Below are positions 33,815 to 42,667 of a DNA stretch of 64,000 nucleotides, in pieces. The DNA is from Alphaproteobacteria bacterium (GTDB taxonomy: Bacteria; Pseudomonadota; Alphaproteobacteria; Reyranellales; Reyranellaceae): assembly GCA_017308235.1 (NCBI GenBank), contig JAFKFL010000034.1, forward strand, positions 1 to 64,000. Reading direction: 5' to 3'. Both the position numbers and the translations under genes were made by a program. A model generated the notes under the pieces. The model made no database searches, was not told the DNA's origin, and saw only the letters and a program-made list of their open reading frames with translations. The stretch's first letter is position 1, and the number at the start of each line of letters is the position of its first letter.

Positions 33815-34648
33815 TCAGGCGCCGGTGAAGCGCGCTGCGCGCTTCTCGAGGAAGTGGGCGACGCCTTCCTTGAAGTCGGCCGTCTCGAACGAGAGTTCCA
33901 TCTCGTGGTTGGCTTGGACAGTCGCCTCGGCCAGGGTCTGAAACTGCGCCTCCCAGAGCTGCCGCTTCATCACTGCGACCGAGCGCGGTGACACCGTGTC
34001 GGCCATCAGTCGGGCATAGGCACGCGTCTCGGCCATCAGCTTGTCGTCGGGGATGACGCGGCTCACCAGACCCAGCGACAGCGCTTCCTGCGCCCGGAAC
34101 TTGCGCGCCGAGCACAGGAGATCAAGGGCGGCGGGCAGCCCCACGAGCCGCGGCAGCAGCCAGCTCACGCCATGCTCGGCGATCAGGCCGCGCTGGGCAA
34201 AGGACGTCGTGAACACCGCCGACTCAGCCGCGAAACGGAGATCGGCATAGAGCGAAACGACGAAGCCCAAGCCAGCCGCAGGCCCATTGATCGCAGCGAT
34301 GATGAACTTTGGGATGGCCGGGAAGTAGGAATAGGTCATGTGGAAGTCGGCGAAGGTACTGCCACCTGGAAGATCACGACCGGCCGCAGTCCGGCGCTCC
34401 ACCTGAGCTGACGCTGCCGTGCCCGATCCGATGGCCTGCAAGCTGCCCATATCCGCGCCGGCGCAAAAGCCACGTCCCGCGCCGGTCAGGATGATGACGC
34501 GTACATTGCGATCGGCACCAGCGGTTTGCATCGCGTCCTTGAGGTCCAGATGCATCTGACGGGTCCAGGCGTTGAGCTTCTCCGGACGGTTGAGCGTGAT
34601 GGTGCAGATGCAATCGCTGACGTTGTAGAGGATGGTTTCGTACATCAT
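33815..34648 (-). CDS. Enoyl-CoA hydratase/isomerase (crotonase family)
   Basis: A 277-residue crotonase. The oxyanion-hole motifs are LTGAGRGFCAGADMGSL and NGPAAGLGFVVSLYADL, and the expected catalytic Glu lies in QRGLIAEHGVSWLLPRLVG. The last feature and its C-terminal FKEGVAHFLEKR are shared with the crotonase at 30163, but the two are only distantly alike. It is convergent with the ABC permease gene. The 229 bases upstream (34649-34877) contain no gene I can support. Confidence 0.93.
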   Translation of the reverse strand: MMYETILYNVSDCICTITLNRPEKLNAWTRQMHLDLKDAMQTAGADRNVRVIILTGAGRGFCAGADMGSLQAIGSGTAASAQVERRTAAGRDLPGGSTFADFHMTYSYFPAIPKFIIAAINGPAAGLGFVVSLYADLRFAAESAVFTTSFAQRGLIAEHGVSWLLPRLVGLPAALDLLCSARKFRAQEALSLGLVSRVIPDDKLMAETRAYARLMADTVSPRSVAVMKRQLWEAQFQTLAEATVQANHEMELSFETADFKEGVAHFLEKRAARFTGA

Positions 34649-34877
34649 CGACAGGCCTCCTCCTGTGCAATTTTGTAGCTCGCGGGTGGCGAGAAATGCA
34701 GCGACGATACAAACGGGAACCGGTTGCTACAATTGGCACGCAATAGCCGGCGAATAGGGCTGGGGTTCGGCCGGTAATTGGCGTACCAGAGAGCGCCGTC
34801 CGAGCTGGAATTTACCCCGCGCCCATGGCCCTGTGGTATGTTGCTTGCTTAAGAAATGAAGGGTACCGAGGTAGGAG

Positions 34878-35345
34878 ATGGCTAAGCGGGAGTTCGCCCA
34901 CCCTAACGAAATGCACAAATACGTGGGCCAGGAAATCGGGGTCAGCGACTGGGTTGAGATATCGCAGGACCGGATCAACCGCTTCGCTGATGCGACCGGT
35001 GATCATCAGTGGATCCATGTCGATGTGGAGCGCGCCAAGAAGGATATGCCGGGCGGCAAGACCATCGCCCATGGTTACCTCACTCTGTCGCTCATCCCGA
35101 TGCTCAATCATCAGATCTCGCACATCAACAATGTGCGCAACGGAATCAACTACGGCTGCAACAAGGTACGCTTCACCAGCCCCGTTCCCGCAGGCGCGCG
35201 CGTGCGCGCCCGGGCGAAGCTTCTCGCCGCCGACGCGATGGCTGGCGGTGGTGTGCGGCTTACCAACCAGATGACGATCGAGATCGAGGGACAGGACCGC
35301 CCGGCCTGCGTGGCCGAGACCATGTCCATCGTCTACGGGGCCTGA
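34878..35345 (+). CDS. MaoC-family dehydratase/hydratase
   Basis: A 155-residue hotdog hydratase. The motif RFADATGDHQWIHVDVERA carries the catalytic Asp and His, followed by GGKTIAHGYLTLSL. It resembles NodN/MaoC-type (R)-specific enoyl-CoA hydratases. GTAGGAG precedes the ATG. The ChaC-like gene begins 6 bases downstream and may be co-transcribed, though a functional link is not obvious. Confidence 0.93.
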   Translation: MAKREFAHPNEMHKYVGQEIGVSDWVEISQDRINRFADATGDHQWIHVDVERAKKDMPGGKTIAHGYLTLSLIPMLNHQISHINNVRNGINYGCNKVRFTSPVPAGARVRARAKLLAADAMAGGGVRLTNQMTIEIEGQDRPACVAETMSIVYGA

Positions 35346-35351
35346 GTAAAA

Positions 35352-36077
35352 ATGACATTGCTCAAGCGCGAGGAGCTCAGTCACGAACGGATCGAGCAGA
35401 TCGTTCGGGATGCTCACCAGGCTGGCTATGATTTCTTCCTCACAGCAGAACAGCGCGAGGCAAGCCTGACGGAGGCGCTCGCCCGCTACGCCCCCGGAGA
35501 AGACGCCTGGGTGTTTGCCTACGGCTCCCTGATGTGGAACCCGGTCATCGAGTTCGCCGAGCAGCAGCCGGGTCAGCTCGAGGGCTGGCGCCGCTCCTTT
35601 TGCTTCTGGATGCCAATGGGACGCGGCACGCCTGAATTGCCTGGCCTGATGTTGGCGCTCGAGCGCGGCGGCTCTTGCGAGGGCATCGCCTATCGCCTCG
35701 CACCGCATCAGGTGCGGAGCGAGCTGGCCATTGTCTGGAACCGCGAAATGCTGGCAGGCGTGTACATGCCTCAGTGGGTGCCGATCACGTTGCGTGATGG
35801 TCGCACAGTGACCGCCGTGACCTTCGTGGTCGATACGAGCCATTGCCAATATTGCGGTGGCGACCTGACGATGGAACGCAAAGTGCATCACATCGCCTTT
35901 GCCGAAGGTCGTCGAGGGGCCTGCCGCGACTATCTGATCAACACCGCCGTCCATGCGCGAGCTCTGGGCATCCATGATCCCTACCTCGAGGAGCTGATGG
36001 AGGGTGTTGCCCGTCTGCGCGGCGAAGATCTCGAGGCTCCAGCCCCAGCGGTCGAGGCGACCAAGGCCGCCGACTAG
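35352..36077 (+). CDS. ChaC-family gamma-glutamylcyclotransferase
   Basis: A 241-residue protein. The signature WVFAYGSLMWNP is the substrate-binding loop of the cyclotransferase fold, and the expected catalytic Glu lies near PGLMLALERGGSCEGIAYRL. ChaC enzymes cleave glutathione to 5-oxoproline and Cys-Gly in the cytosol. A GFA-type protein, a family with links to glutathione chemistry, is encoded next. The gene starts 6 bases after the MaoC stop. Confidence 0.93.
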   Translation: MTLLKREELSHERIEQIVRDAHQAGYDFFLTAEQREASLTEALARYAPGEDAWVFAYGSLMWNPVIEFAEQQPGQLEGWRRSFCFWMPMGRGTPELPGLMLALERGGSCEGIAYRLAPHQVRSELAIVWNREMLAGVYMPQWVPITLRDGRTVTAVTFVVDTSHCQYCGGDLTMERKVHHIAFAEGRRGACRDYLINTAVHARALGIHDPYLEELMEGVARLRGEDLEAPAPAVEATKAAD

Positions 36078-36146
36078 ACCGCGCAGCCGCTGGCCTTGGG
36101 GAGACGCCCGGCCTTTCGCGATTCTGATCGCTAGTGGGAGTTTCGC

Positions 36147-36557
36147 ATGGGCACGTACACGGGCGGTTGTACCTGTGGTGCGGTGCGCTATGAGATCGGC
36201 GCCGAACCCATCCGCGGCTTTTACTGCCAATGCCGCGATTGCCAACGGGATACGGGGGCTGGCCATTCGGCCGTTGCGGTGTTTCCGATCGCCACCCTGA
36301 AAATTACCGGCAGCGTCACCGAGCATTTGAGAACCGCGGACAGCGGGGCGCAGAAGCGCAAAGGGTTCTGCGCAACCTGTGGGTCGCCACTCTATAACAA
36401 GCCGCGGAACGTGCCGGATATGATCGGCGTCTATGTCGGCACGCTCGATGATCCATCAGGCTTCAAGCCGCAGATCGTGATGTTCGCCTCACGTGGGCAC
36501 GATTGGGATCTTCTCGATCCGGCGCTGCCCAAATTCCCGAATATGCGGCCTTCCTAG
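36147..36557 (+). CDS. GFA/CENP-V domain zinc protein
   Basis: A 136-residue protein with the zinc-binding cysteines of the GFA fold: GGCTCGAVRY, YCQCRDCQRDTGAGH and FCATCGSPLY. The prototype was described as glutathione-dependent formaldehyde-activating, though for most members the activity is unproven. A paralogue of the same length is encoded at 48655-49062 on the other strand. It lies 69 bases after the ChaC gene on the same strand. Confidence 0.92.
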   Translation: MGTYTGGCTCGAVRYEIGAEPIRGFYCQCRDCQRDTGAGHSAVAVFPIATLKITGSVTEHLRTADSGAQKRKGFCATCGSPLYNKPRNVPDMIGVYVGTLDDPSGFKPQIVMFASRGHDWDLLDPALPKFPNMRPS

Positions 36558-36645
36558 ATCGAGTGGCGTTGTCTGCTCGCTCGCGCGTCGAAATCCACCA
36601 CTCTGTCGGCGTGTGCCGTTGCAGCTGGTATGACATAGTCCCTTC

Positions 36646-37587
36646 GTGGTCTCGTCCTGGACGTCCTCGCTAGCCTCGCGCTGGCACGCGCTGCCGCCCA
36701 ACTTGCGCGGCATTCTCTGGGTCGGGCTCTCCGGCGTGCTGTTCGCCCTCCTGAATGTGTTCACGCTGATTCCGGCACAACATCTCAATCCGTACGTGAT
36801 GGCGTTCATGCGCTATTTCTTCGGATCGCTGTTCCTGCTGCCGATCATCCTGCGGCATGGCCTGCGTGCCTCGATGTATACGCGCCGGGCCGGCCTGCAT
36901 ATCTTCCGTGGCGCGCTCCACACCGGGGGCATGTTTCTGTGGTTCGTCGGCTTGCCGCTCGCCACGCTTGCCAGTGTCACCGCACTGGGTTTCACCGGCC
37001 CGATCTTCATCACCATCGGCGCGGCATTGTTCCTTGGCGAAGATGTGCGCTTGCGGCGTTGGATCGCCATTGTGGTGGGCTTCGCCGGCGCCATGATCAT
37101 CATCCGGCCGGGCTTCGGCGATATTGGCATCGGCGCACTTTGCATCCTGGCCAGCACGCCGATCTTCTCTGCCTCGAACCTGATCTCGAAGGCGCTGGCG
37201 CGAACGGAGTCGGCCAACACGATCGTGATCTGGCAGAATTTCATGATCGTGCTGTTCGCCGCGCCGGTGGCGCTGTGGTTCTGGCAGGCGCCCGCCTGGA
37301 CGGATTTGTTGTGGTTCGTGGCGGCGGGCTTGTGCGGCACGCTGGGGCATCTCAGCCAGCAGAATGGCTACCAGCTCGCCGATATCACGCTCCTGCAGCC
37401 GATCGGCTTCTTGTCGCTGTTGTGGAATGCGATGCTGGGCTTCCTGCTCTTCAGTCAGCATCCCGACGTCTGGACCTTCGTCGGTGCTGCCGTGATCTTC
37501 GCCAGCGCCATGTATATCTCCCATCGCGAGGCGGTGCGGCGGGCGCAGATCAAGACCGGCGATACGCAAACCGGCCAGGCCGCGTGA
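36646..37587 (+). CDS. EamA/DMT-family transporter
   Basis: A 313-residue membrane protein with about 10 helices in two EamA repeats, first RGILWVGLSGVLFALLNVF and second around GIGALCILASTPIFSASNL. The family exports metabolites such as amino acids or nucleosides; the cargo is unknown. The start is GTG at 36646 with no strong ribosome site, so the N-terminus is uncertain. It is convergent with moaA, 10 bases apart. Confidence 0.9.
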   Translation: MVSSWTSSLASRWHALPPNLRGILWVGLSGVLFALLNVFTLIPAQHLNPYVMAFMRYFFGSLFLLPIILRHGLRASMYTRRAGLHIFRGALHTGGMFLWFVGLPLATLASVTALGFTGPIFITIGAALFLGEDVRLRRWIAIVVGFAGAMIIIRPGFGDIGIGALCILASTPIFSASNLISKALARTESANTIVIWQNFMIVLFAAPVALWFWQAPAWTDLLWFVAAGLCGTLGHLSQQNGYQLADITLLQPIGFLSLLWNAMLGFLLFSQHPDVWTFVGAAVIFASAMYISHREAVRRAQIKTGDTQTGQAA

Positions 37588-37597
37588 GAGGTGCGCG

Positions 37598-38617
37598 TCA
37601 GCCGCCAGTGACGCTCATGTGGCGGCGGACAGCCGGCGCAGTGTGGCGGCGGTCGATGATGAAGTCGTGGCCCTTGGGCTTGCGCGAGATCGCTTCGTCG
37701 ATGGCGCGGTCGAGCAGGACGTCGCTATCGGAGGCACGCAGTGGCGCCCGCAGGTCGGCCGAATCCTCCTGACCGAGGCACATATAAAGCATGCCGGTGC
37801 AGGTGAGTCGCACACGGTTGCAGCTTTCGCAGAAATTGTGGGTGAGGGGCGTGATGAAGCCCAGCCGGCCGCCGGTTTCCTCGACCGTGAAGTAGCGAGC
37901 GGGTCCGCCCGTGCGGTACTCGGTCTCGGCGAGCGTGAAGTGCCGAGCGATCTCGGCGCGCGCCAGCGACAGCGGCAGATATTGCTCCAGACGGTTCTCG
38001 CCGCCGATCTCTCCCATTGGCATGACCTCGATGAGCGTCAGGTCCATGCCCCTGCCATGACTGAAGCGGATCAAGTCTTCGAACTCTGTGTCGTTCACGC
38101 CGCGCAACGCGACGGCGTTGATCTTGATATGCAGGCCGGCCTGCTGGGCGGCATCGAGGCCGCGCATCACCTGATCCAAATCGCCCCAGCGCGTGATCTC
38201 GCGGAACTTCTCCCTATCGAGCGTGTCGATCGAGACGTTTACGCGGCGCACGCCGATGTCGGCCAGCTCGCGCGCATACTTGGCCAGCTGGCTGCCGTTG
38301 GTAGTGAGCGTCAGCTCCTCGAGCGCACCGCTTTCGAGGTGACGGCCGAGACCTCGGAACAGCGACATCACGTTCTTGCGCACCAGCGGCTCGCCGCCGG
38401 TCATGCGCAGCTTGCGGACACCGCGTCGCACGAAGGCGGTGCACAGACGCTCGAGCTCCTCGAGCGACAGCACCTCGGCCTTGGGCAGGAAGGTCATGTC
38501 CTCGGCCATGCAATAGACGCAGCGGAAGTCGCAGCGATCCGTCACCGAGACGCGCAGGTAAGTGATATGCCGGCCGAAAGGATCAATCATGATGCCCGGA
38601 TAATGGGCATGGCTCAT
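37598..38617 (-). CDS. moaA: GTP 3',8-cyclase MoaA
   Basis: A 339-residue radical SAM enzyme of molybdenum cofactor synthesis. The SAM-binding cluster motif is CDFRCVYC (C29, C33, C36). The second cluster is in NFCESCNRVRLTCTGMLYMC. The C-terminal Gly-Gly tail that is needed for catalysis is present (SVTGG). It converts GTP to 3',8-cH2GTP, which MoaC processes. The ATG at 38617 follows a GCAGGGG sequence; an internal ATG at 38590 is a possible alternative. No other mo-genes are in the window. Confidence 0.96.
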   Translation of the reverse strand: MSHAHYPGIMIDPFGRHITYLRVSVTDRCDFRCVYCMAEDMTFLPKAEVLSLEELERLCTAFVRRGVRKLRMTGGEPLVRKNVMSLFRGLGRHLESGALEELTLTTNGSQLAKYARELADIGVRRVNVSIDTLDREKFREITRWGDLDQVMRGLDAAQQAGLHIKINAVALRGVNDTEFEDLIRFSHGRGMDLTLIEVMPMGEIGGENRLEQYLPLSLARAEIARHFTLAETEYRTGGPARYFTVEETGGRLGFITPLTHNFCESCNRVRLTCTGMLYMCLGQEDSADLRAPLRASDSDVLLDRAIDEAISRKPKGHDFIIDRRHTAPAVRRHMSVTGG

Positions 38618-38633
38618 AGCCCCTGCAAGGGCC

Positions 38634-40013
38634 CTACGAAACCTGTTCCGCGCAGGGGATACGGCCCTCGTTTATGGCTTGCAGGAGCGCTGCATGATCC
38701 AATTCGGTCTGCCGGGCGTAAGCGAGTGCGAAGGTCGCGATAGCCTCATCGAAAGAGGGGCCTTTGCCGAGGTAAGCCGAAAGAATGGCCGCATCGCCAG
38801 TGCGGGCGTGGGCCCGCGCCAACACCTCGCCGCAGGTGGTGGCGTATCGCCGGAGGCTACGAGGCGCCAGCGTCTCCACCTGCGGCTTGATCTTGGCGTC
38901 GCGCAGCTGGCGCACATACATGTGTCGGCCTGTCGGTCCGGTCGCGAAGCCCAGGAAGATGTCGCTGGCCGCCTGCAGCAGGCGCTGGCCACGTACGACG
39001 CGCTCGCCGTGATGCGCATAGGGACTGGGCGACGCATACGCTTCCAGCACTGAGCTGGTCGCTTCTTTGAACTGCAGGTAGAGCGCCTCGCCATCCCCTG
39101 ACAGCATCAGCAGCGCACCGCAGAGCGTTCCGACCGAGCCAACACCCACCACCTTGTAGGCCGCATCAGCCATCCGATAGCGCTGAAAGAGCGTCCGCCG
39201 CTCGGGGATCAACGAGGCTTCGTAGTCCGCAAGCATCGCCTCGACAGCCGAGCGAAAAGCATCTGCGTCCTCGCGCTTGGGATGGTAGACGAGCGGCGGC
39301 TGGTCCTCGATGTGAGGTGCAGTACCACCCCTGTGGCGCATCGCAATCATGGCCACTGCGTGCTTCAATGCTTTGTCGGCCTTTTTCAGCTCACGATCGC
39401 CGATGCCGATTGCTTCAGCGGTGCCTGTATCGCCGATGGTGAGCGCCTCATACCAGGCATCGAGCACCGGCGTGGCGGCGATCTGGGCCATGGCCTCGCG
39501 ATAGGCTTTCGCGACCGCCTGCGCGAGATCGCTACGCCCCTGCTTGTCGAGCGTGTCACGTCCTGCAACCGCAAAGCTCGCGGCCAGGCGCTTCACATCC
39601 CATTCCCAGGGCGCAACGGAGGTCTCGTCGAAATCGTTGATGTCGAAAGCGAGCCGTCGCTCGGGTGTCGCGAACCCGCCAAAGTTCAAACAATGACAGT
39701 CGCCGCCGGACTGCACGAAAAGGCCATTCGATGGCGTGGCGGCAAGATCGGCCGCCATCACTGCGGCCCCGCCGCGCAGAAAGGCGAAAGGCGACGCCTT
39801 CATACGGGCATAGCGCAGCGGCAGGAGATCCTGCAGCCGGCTTTCGCCTTGCTCGATCAGGATTTCGATCGGATCACGACGGTTGGGGGTTGGCGCCCAG
39901 GCAGCATGGTCCTTGCGCGCGCTACGATCACGCAAGGCTCGGCCGCGCATCCTGCGTTCGTTGAGCGACAAGGTATGGGTTTGCACGGGCAGGGCGTTCG
40001 GTCGTGTCTGCAT
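38634..40013 (-). CDS. DUF2252 family protein
   Basis: A 459-residue protein of the DUF2252 family. Recognisable blocks are FLRGGAAVMAADLA, GDCHCLNFGGF, FDINDFDETSVAPWEWDVKRLA and the later GVGSVGTLC. These motifs resemble those of aminoglycoside phosphotransferase-like kinases (an HGD-type catalytic loop would be GDCHCLNFG), but activity is untested. It follows the DNA ligase gene by 7 bases on the same strand, so it is probably co-transcribed with the repair cluster. The ATG at 40013 was chosen over TTG at 40031. Confidence 0.9.
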   Translation of the reverse strand: MQTRPNALPVQTHTLSLNERRMRGRALRDRSARKDHAAWAPTPNRRDPIEILIEQGESRLQDLLPLRYARMKASPFAFLRGGAAVMAADLAATPSNGLFVQSGGDCHCLNFGGFATPERRLAFDINDFDETSVAPWEWDVKRLAASFAVAGRDTLDKQGRSDLAQAVAKAYREAMAQIAATPVLDAWYEALTIGDTGTAEAIGIGDRELKKADKALKHAVAMIAMRHRGGTAPHIEDQPPLVYHPKREDADAFRSAVEAMLADYEASLIPERRTLFQRYRMADAAYKVVGVGSVGTLCGALLMLSGDGEALYLQFKEATSSVLEAYASPSPYAHHGERVVRGQRLLQAASDIFLGFATGPTGRHMYVRQLRDAKIKPQVETLAPRSLRRYATTCGEVLARAHARTGDAAILSAYLGKGPSFDEAIATFALAYARQTELDHAALLQAINEGRIPCAEQVS

Positions 40014-40020
40014 GATCCGC

Positions 40021-41601
40021 TCATGGCACAAGGCGCAGCAGATTGTCGACCGTGTCCGCCTCTGCAGCGGGTTTATCAGTCCTTATGCGATTGATGCGTG
40101 GGAACCGCAACGATACGCCGGACTTGTGCCGGGTCGAGCGCGCCACGCCATCGAAGGCAACTTCGATCACCAGACTCGGTTCGACCTCGCGCACCGGACC
40201 GAAGCGATTGGTTGTGTGGTCGCGTACCCATTTGTCGAGCCAGCGCAACTCCTCGTCGGTGAAACCGAAGTAGGCCTTGCCGACGGGCGCTAGCTCGCGC
40301 TGGCCTCCCGTACCCTCCCGCCAACAGCCAAAAGTGTAGTCGGAATAGAAGGAGCTGCGCTTTCCGTGCCCACGCTGCGCATACATCATGACGCAGTCGG
40401 CCAACATCGGATCACGTTTCCACTTGAACCACGGTCCCTTGGGGCGGCCGGCGAGATAGGGGCTGTCGCCGCGCTTCAGCATCAACCCCTCGATGCCATC
40501 TTGCCGCATGCCCTCGCGCAGCTGGGCGAGATGCGCCCAATCGGCGAAGGTCACCAGCGGCGAGACATCGAAGCGTGGGCGTGGCTTCGCTGCCATCCAG
40601 GCCTCGAGCCGCGCGCGTCGCTCGTCGAAGGAAAGCGCCCGCAAGTCCGCGCCGTCGAGCCACAACGCATCATAGAGGCGTACATGTGCCGGATGCTCCT
40701 TCAGCATCTTGGGCGTGACGGTCTTGCGATTCAGCCGTTGCTGCAGGTCGTTGAAAGGCGCGACAGCTTCTTCGCGGCGTACCAACAATTCACCATCGAG
40801 CACGCCGTCGAAGTCGATCGCCTCGATGATGTCGGGGAAGGCCGATGAAACGTCTTCGCCGGCACGGCTATAGAGCCGCTTCACGCCGCCGGTGGACGCG
40901 ACCTGAACGCGGATACCGTCCCACTTCCATTCGGCGCGGAAATGCGCGGGGTCGAGCGCGTCGAGTTCCGTCCGCTCGATCGGATTGGCGAGCATTGGTG
41001 ATAGGAACGCGCCCCCCATGTTGCTGGAAGGCTTGGGCCCGTCGGACAACAGCCAGTCGAACAACGGTCGGTAGGGCGGTGAAAGTCCGTGCCAGACCTC
41101 CTCGACATCTGCCACCGGTTGGTTGCCGATATTGGCGACGGCTTGCTTGGCAAGCCGCGCCGAAACGCCCACACGCAAGGCGCCGGTCAGCAACTTCAGG
41201 AGCGCCCAGCGGCCGGTCGCGTCGAGCGCATCCAGCCAACGTTTCAGGATCGGCGGCGTCTGCATCTTGGTAGCGCGTTGCAGAGTCTCGACGACTTCGC
41301 CGAGGCCGGGCGGCGGACCTGCGTTCGGATCGGTTTCCCAGATCAGCGCCAAGGTCTCGGCAAGGTCGCCGACGTAGTCGTAGGAGAGATGGAACAGCTC
41401 TGGACCGATCTTGTCCTCGCCGAACGAACGCAACAACGCCGGCTTGGCGGCGGCGAAGTTGAGGTTGCCCGTGAGGGCAGCCAGCGCCCAGCCGCGGTCC
41501 GGATCGGGCGTCTCGCGTAGATAGGTTTCGATCAGCCGCAGCTTGGCATTGCGGGCTGGCTGGAAGGAGAGTGAGTCCAGCAGCTCGGCGAAAGCCTGCA
41601 C
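40021..41601 (-). CDS. ATP-dependent DNA ligase of the ligase-associated damage-response cluster
   Basis: A 526-residue DNA ligase. The adenylation motif KxDG is present as EWKWDGIRVQ near residue 229, followed by the nucleotidyltransferase motifs DGELLVRREE and GLMLKRGDSPYLAGR, and an OB-fold C-terminus. The N-terminal region matches the 'cisplatin damage response' ligase group. It seals nicks during repair together with the exonuclease that ends 1 base before its start and the helicase across the divergent gap. Alphaproteobacteria also have an NAD-dependent replicative ligase, so this is expected to be an accessory enzyme. Confidence 0.94.
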   Translation of the reverse strand: MQAFAELLDSLSFQPARNAKLRLIETYLRETPDPDRGWALAALTGNLNFAAAKPALLRSFGEDKIGPELFHLSYDYVGDLAETLALIWETDPNAGPPPGLGEVVETLQRATKMQTPPILKRWLDALDATGRWALLKLLTGALRVGVSARLAKQAVANIGNQPVADVEEVWHGLSPPYRPLFDWLLSDGPKPSSNMGGAFLSPMLANPIERTELDALDPAHFRAEWKWDGIRVQVASTGGVKRLYSRAGEDVSSAFPDIIEAIDFDGVLDGELLVRREEAVAPFNDLQQRLNRKTVTPKMLKEHPAHVRLYDALWLDGADLRALSFDERRARLEAWMAAKPRPRFDVSPLVTFADWAHLAQLREGMRQDGIEGLMLKRGDSPYLAGRPKGPWFKWKRDPMLADCVMMYAQRGHGKRSSFYSDYTFGCWREGTGGQRELAPVGKAYFGFTDEELRWLDKWVRDHTTNRFGPVREVEPSLVIEVAFDGVARSTRHKSGVSLRFPRINRIRTDKPAAEADTVDNLLRLVP

Positions 41602-42639
41602 CTAGGACTCGTCCTCCTCGTCGCGGCCCGTCAGATGCAGCGCCTCGGCTTCGATGCCGATCGAACGGGCGTAGTGGACCAATGCCTCCTCGCGGCCGTG
41701 CGTCACCCAGACCTTGGGTGCGCCGACATCCTTCAAGGTCTGTGTGAGCTCGCTCCAGTCGGCGTGATCGGAAATGATCAATGGCAGCTCGGCGCCGCGT
41801 TGGCGAGCACGGGCGCGCACGCTCATCCAGCCCGAGGCCATAGCGGGAATGGGATCGAAGAAACGACGCGACCATCGATCGGCCATGGCCGATGGCGGGC
41901 AAAGCACGATCGCGCCCTTGAACGTCTCCAACACCGCGTCCGATACCAGGGCGATATCGCCGAAGTCGATGCCATGCCGCTGGTACAATGTGCAGAGCGA
42001 GGCAAGCCCGCCATGCAGCCAGATCCGCTTGTCATAACCCGCGGCCCGCAGGAGCTTGATCACGCGCTGGCACTTGCCGAGGGCATAGACGCCCACCAGA
42101 TGAGTTCGCTCGGGGAATGTCTGGAGCGAGCGCAGGAGCTTGCCGATTTCACTTGAATCGGAGGGATGATGGAAGACCGGAAGGGCGAAGGTCGCCTCGG
42201 TGATGAAGACGTCGCACGGCACCGGCTCGAAAGGTGGGCAGGTCGGATCGGGCCGGCGCTTGAAATCGCCGGATACGACGATGCGTTGGCCCCGGTACTC
42301 GAGCACGACCTGCGCCGAACCGAGGATGTGGCCGGCCGGAACCAGACTCACCTCGACGTCGCCGATCCGCACGCTTTCGCCGTATCCCAGGGCCTGCTGC
42401 TGAGTGTCGGCCATATCCTGGAAACGCGCCCGCATGATGGCGAGTGTTTCGGGGGTGGCCAGCGCATGGCGGTGGCCTGGTCGGGCGTGGTCCCCATGGC
42501 CATGGGTGATGACCGCCCTCGGTACGGCGACCGCCGGATCGATGTAAAAGTCGCCGGGCACGCAATAGAGTCCGCGCGGTGTCGGATGAAGCCAGGCCCT
42601 CGGATTCAAAGGGGTGGGATTTAGAGTGTCGGTCGCCAT
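41602..42639 (-). CDS. Ligase-associated MBL-fold DNA exonuclease
   Basis: A 345-residue metallo-beta-lactamase/beta-CASP protein. The metal motif HGHGDHARPGH is at about residues 45-55 and resembles SNM1/Pso2-type nucleases; further blocks are LVPAGHILGSAQV and VVSGDFKRR. It is expected to process DNA ends, for example at crosslinks, before ligation. It ends right next to the ligase start (41601) and begins 28 bases from the divergent helicase gene. This triad is a known repair cassette. Confidence 0.93.
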   Translation of the reverse strand: MATDTLNPTPLNPRAWLHPTPRGLYCVPGDFYIDPAVAVPRAVITHGHGDHARPGHRHALATPETLAIMRARFQDMADTQQQALGYGESVRIGDVEVSLVPAGHILGSAQVVLEYRGQRIVVSGDFKRRPDPTCPPFEPVPCDVFITEATFALPVFHHPSDSSEIGKLLRSLQTFPERTHLVGVYALGKCQRVIKLLRAAGYDKRIWLHGGLASLCTLYQRHGIDFGDIALVSDAVLETFKGAIVLCPPSAMADRWSRRFFDPIPAMASGWMSVRARARQRGAELPLIISDHADWSELTQTLKDVGAPKVWVTHGREEALVHYARSIGIEAEALHLTGRDEEDES

Positions 42640-42667
42640 CGAAGGGAGTGCATCCTACCCTGCAGAT

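Noticed and set aside
34812..36326. 504-residue minus-strand frame across MaoC and ChaC genes
   Set aside because: Both plus-strand genes have clear family motifs; the antisense product is low-complexity and unmatched.
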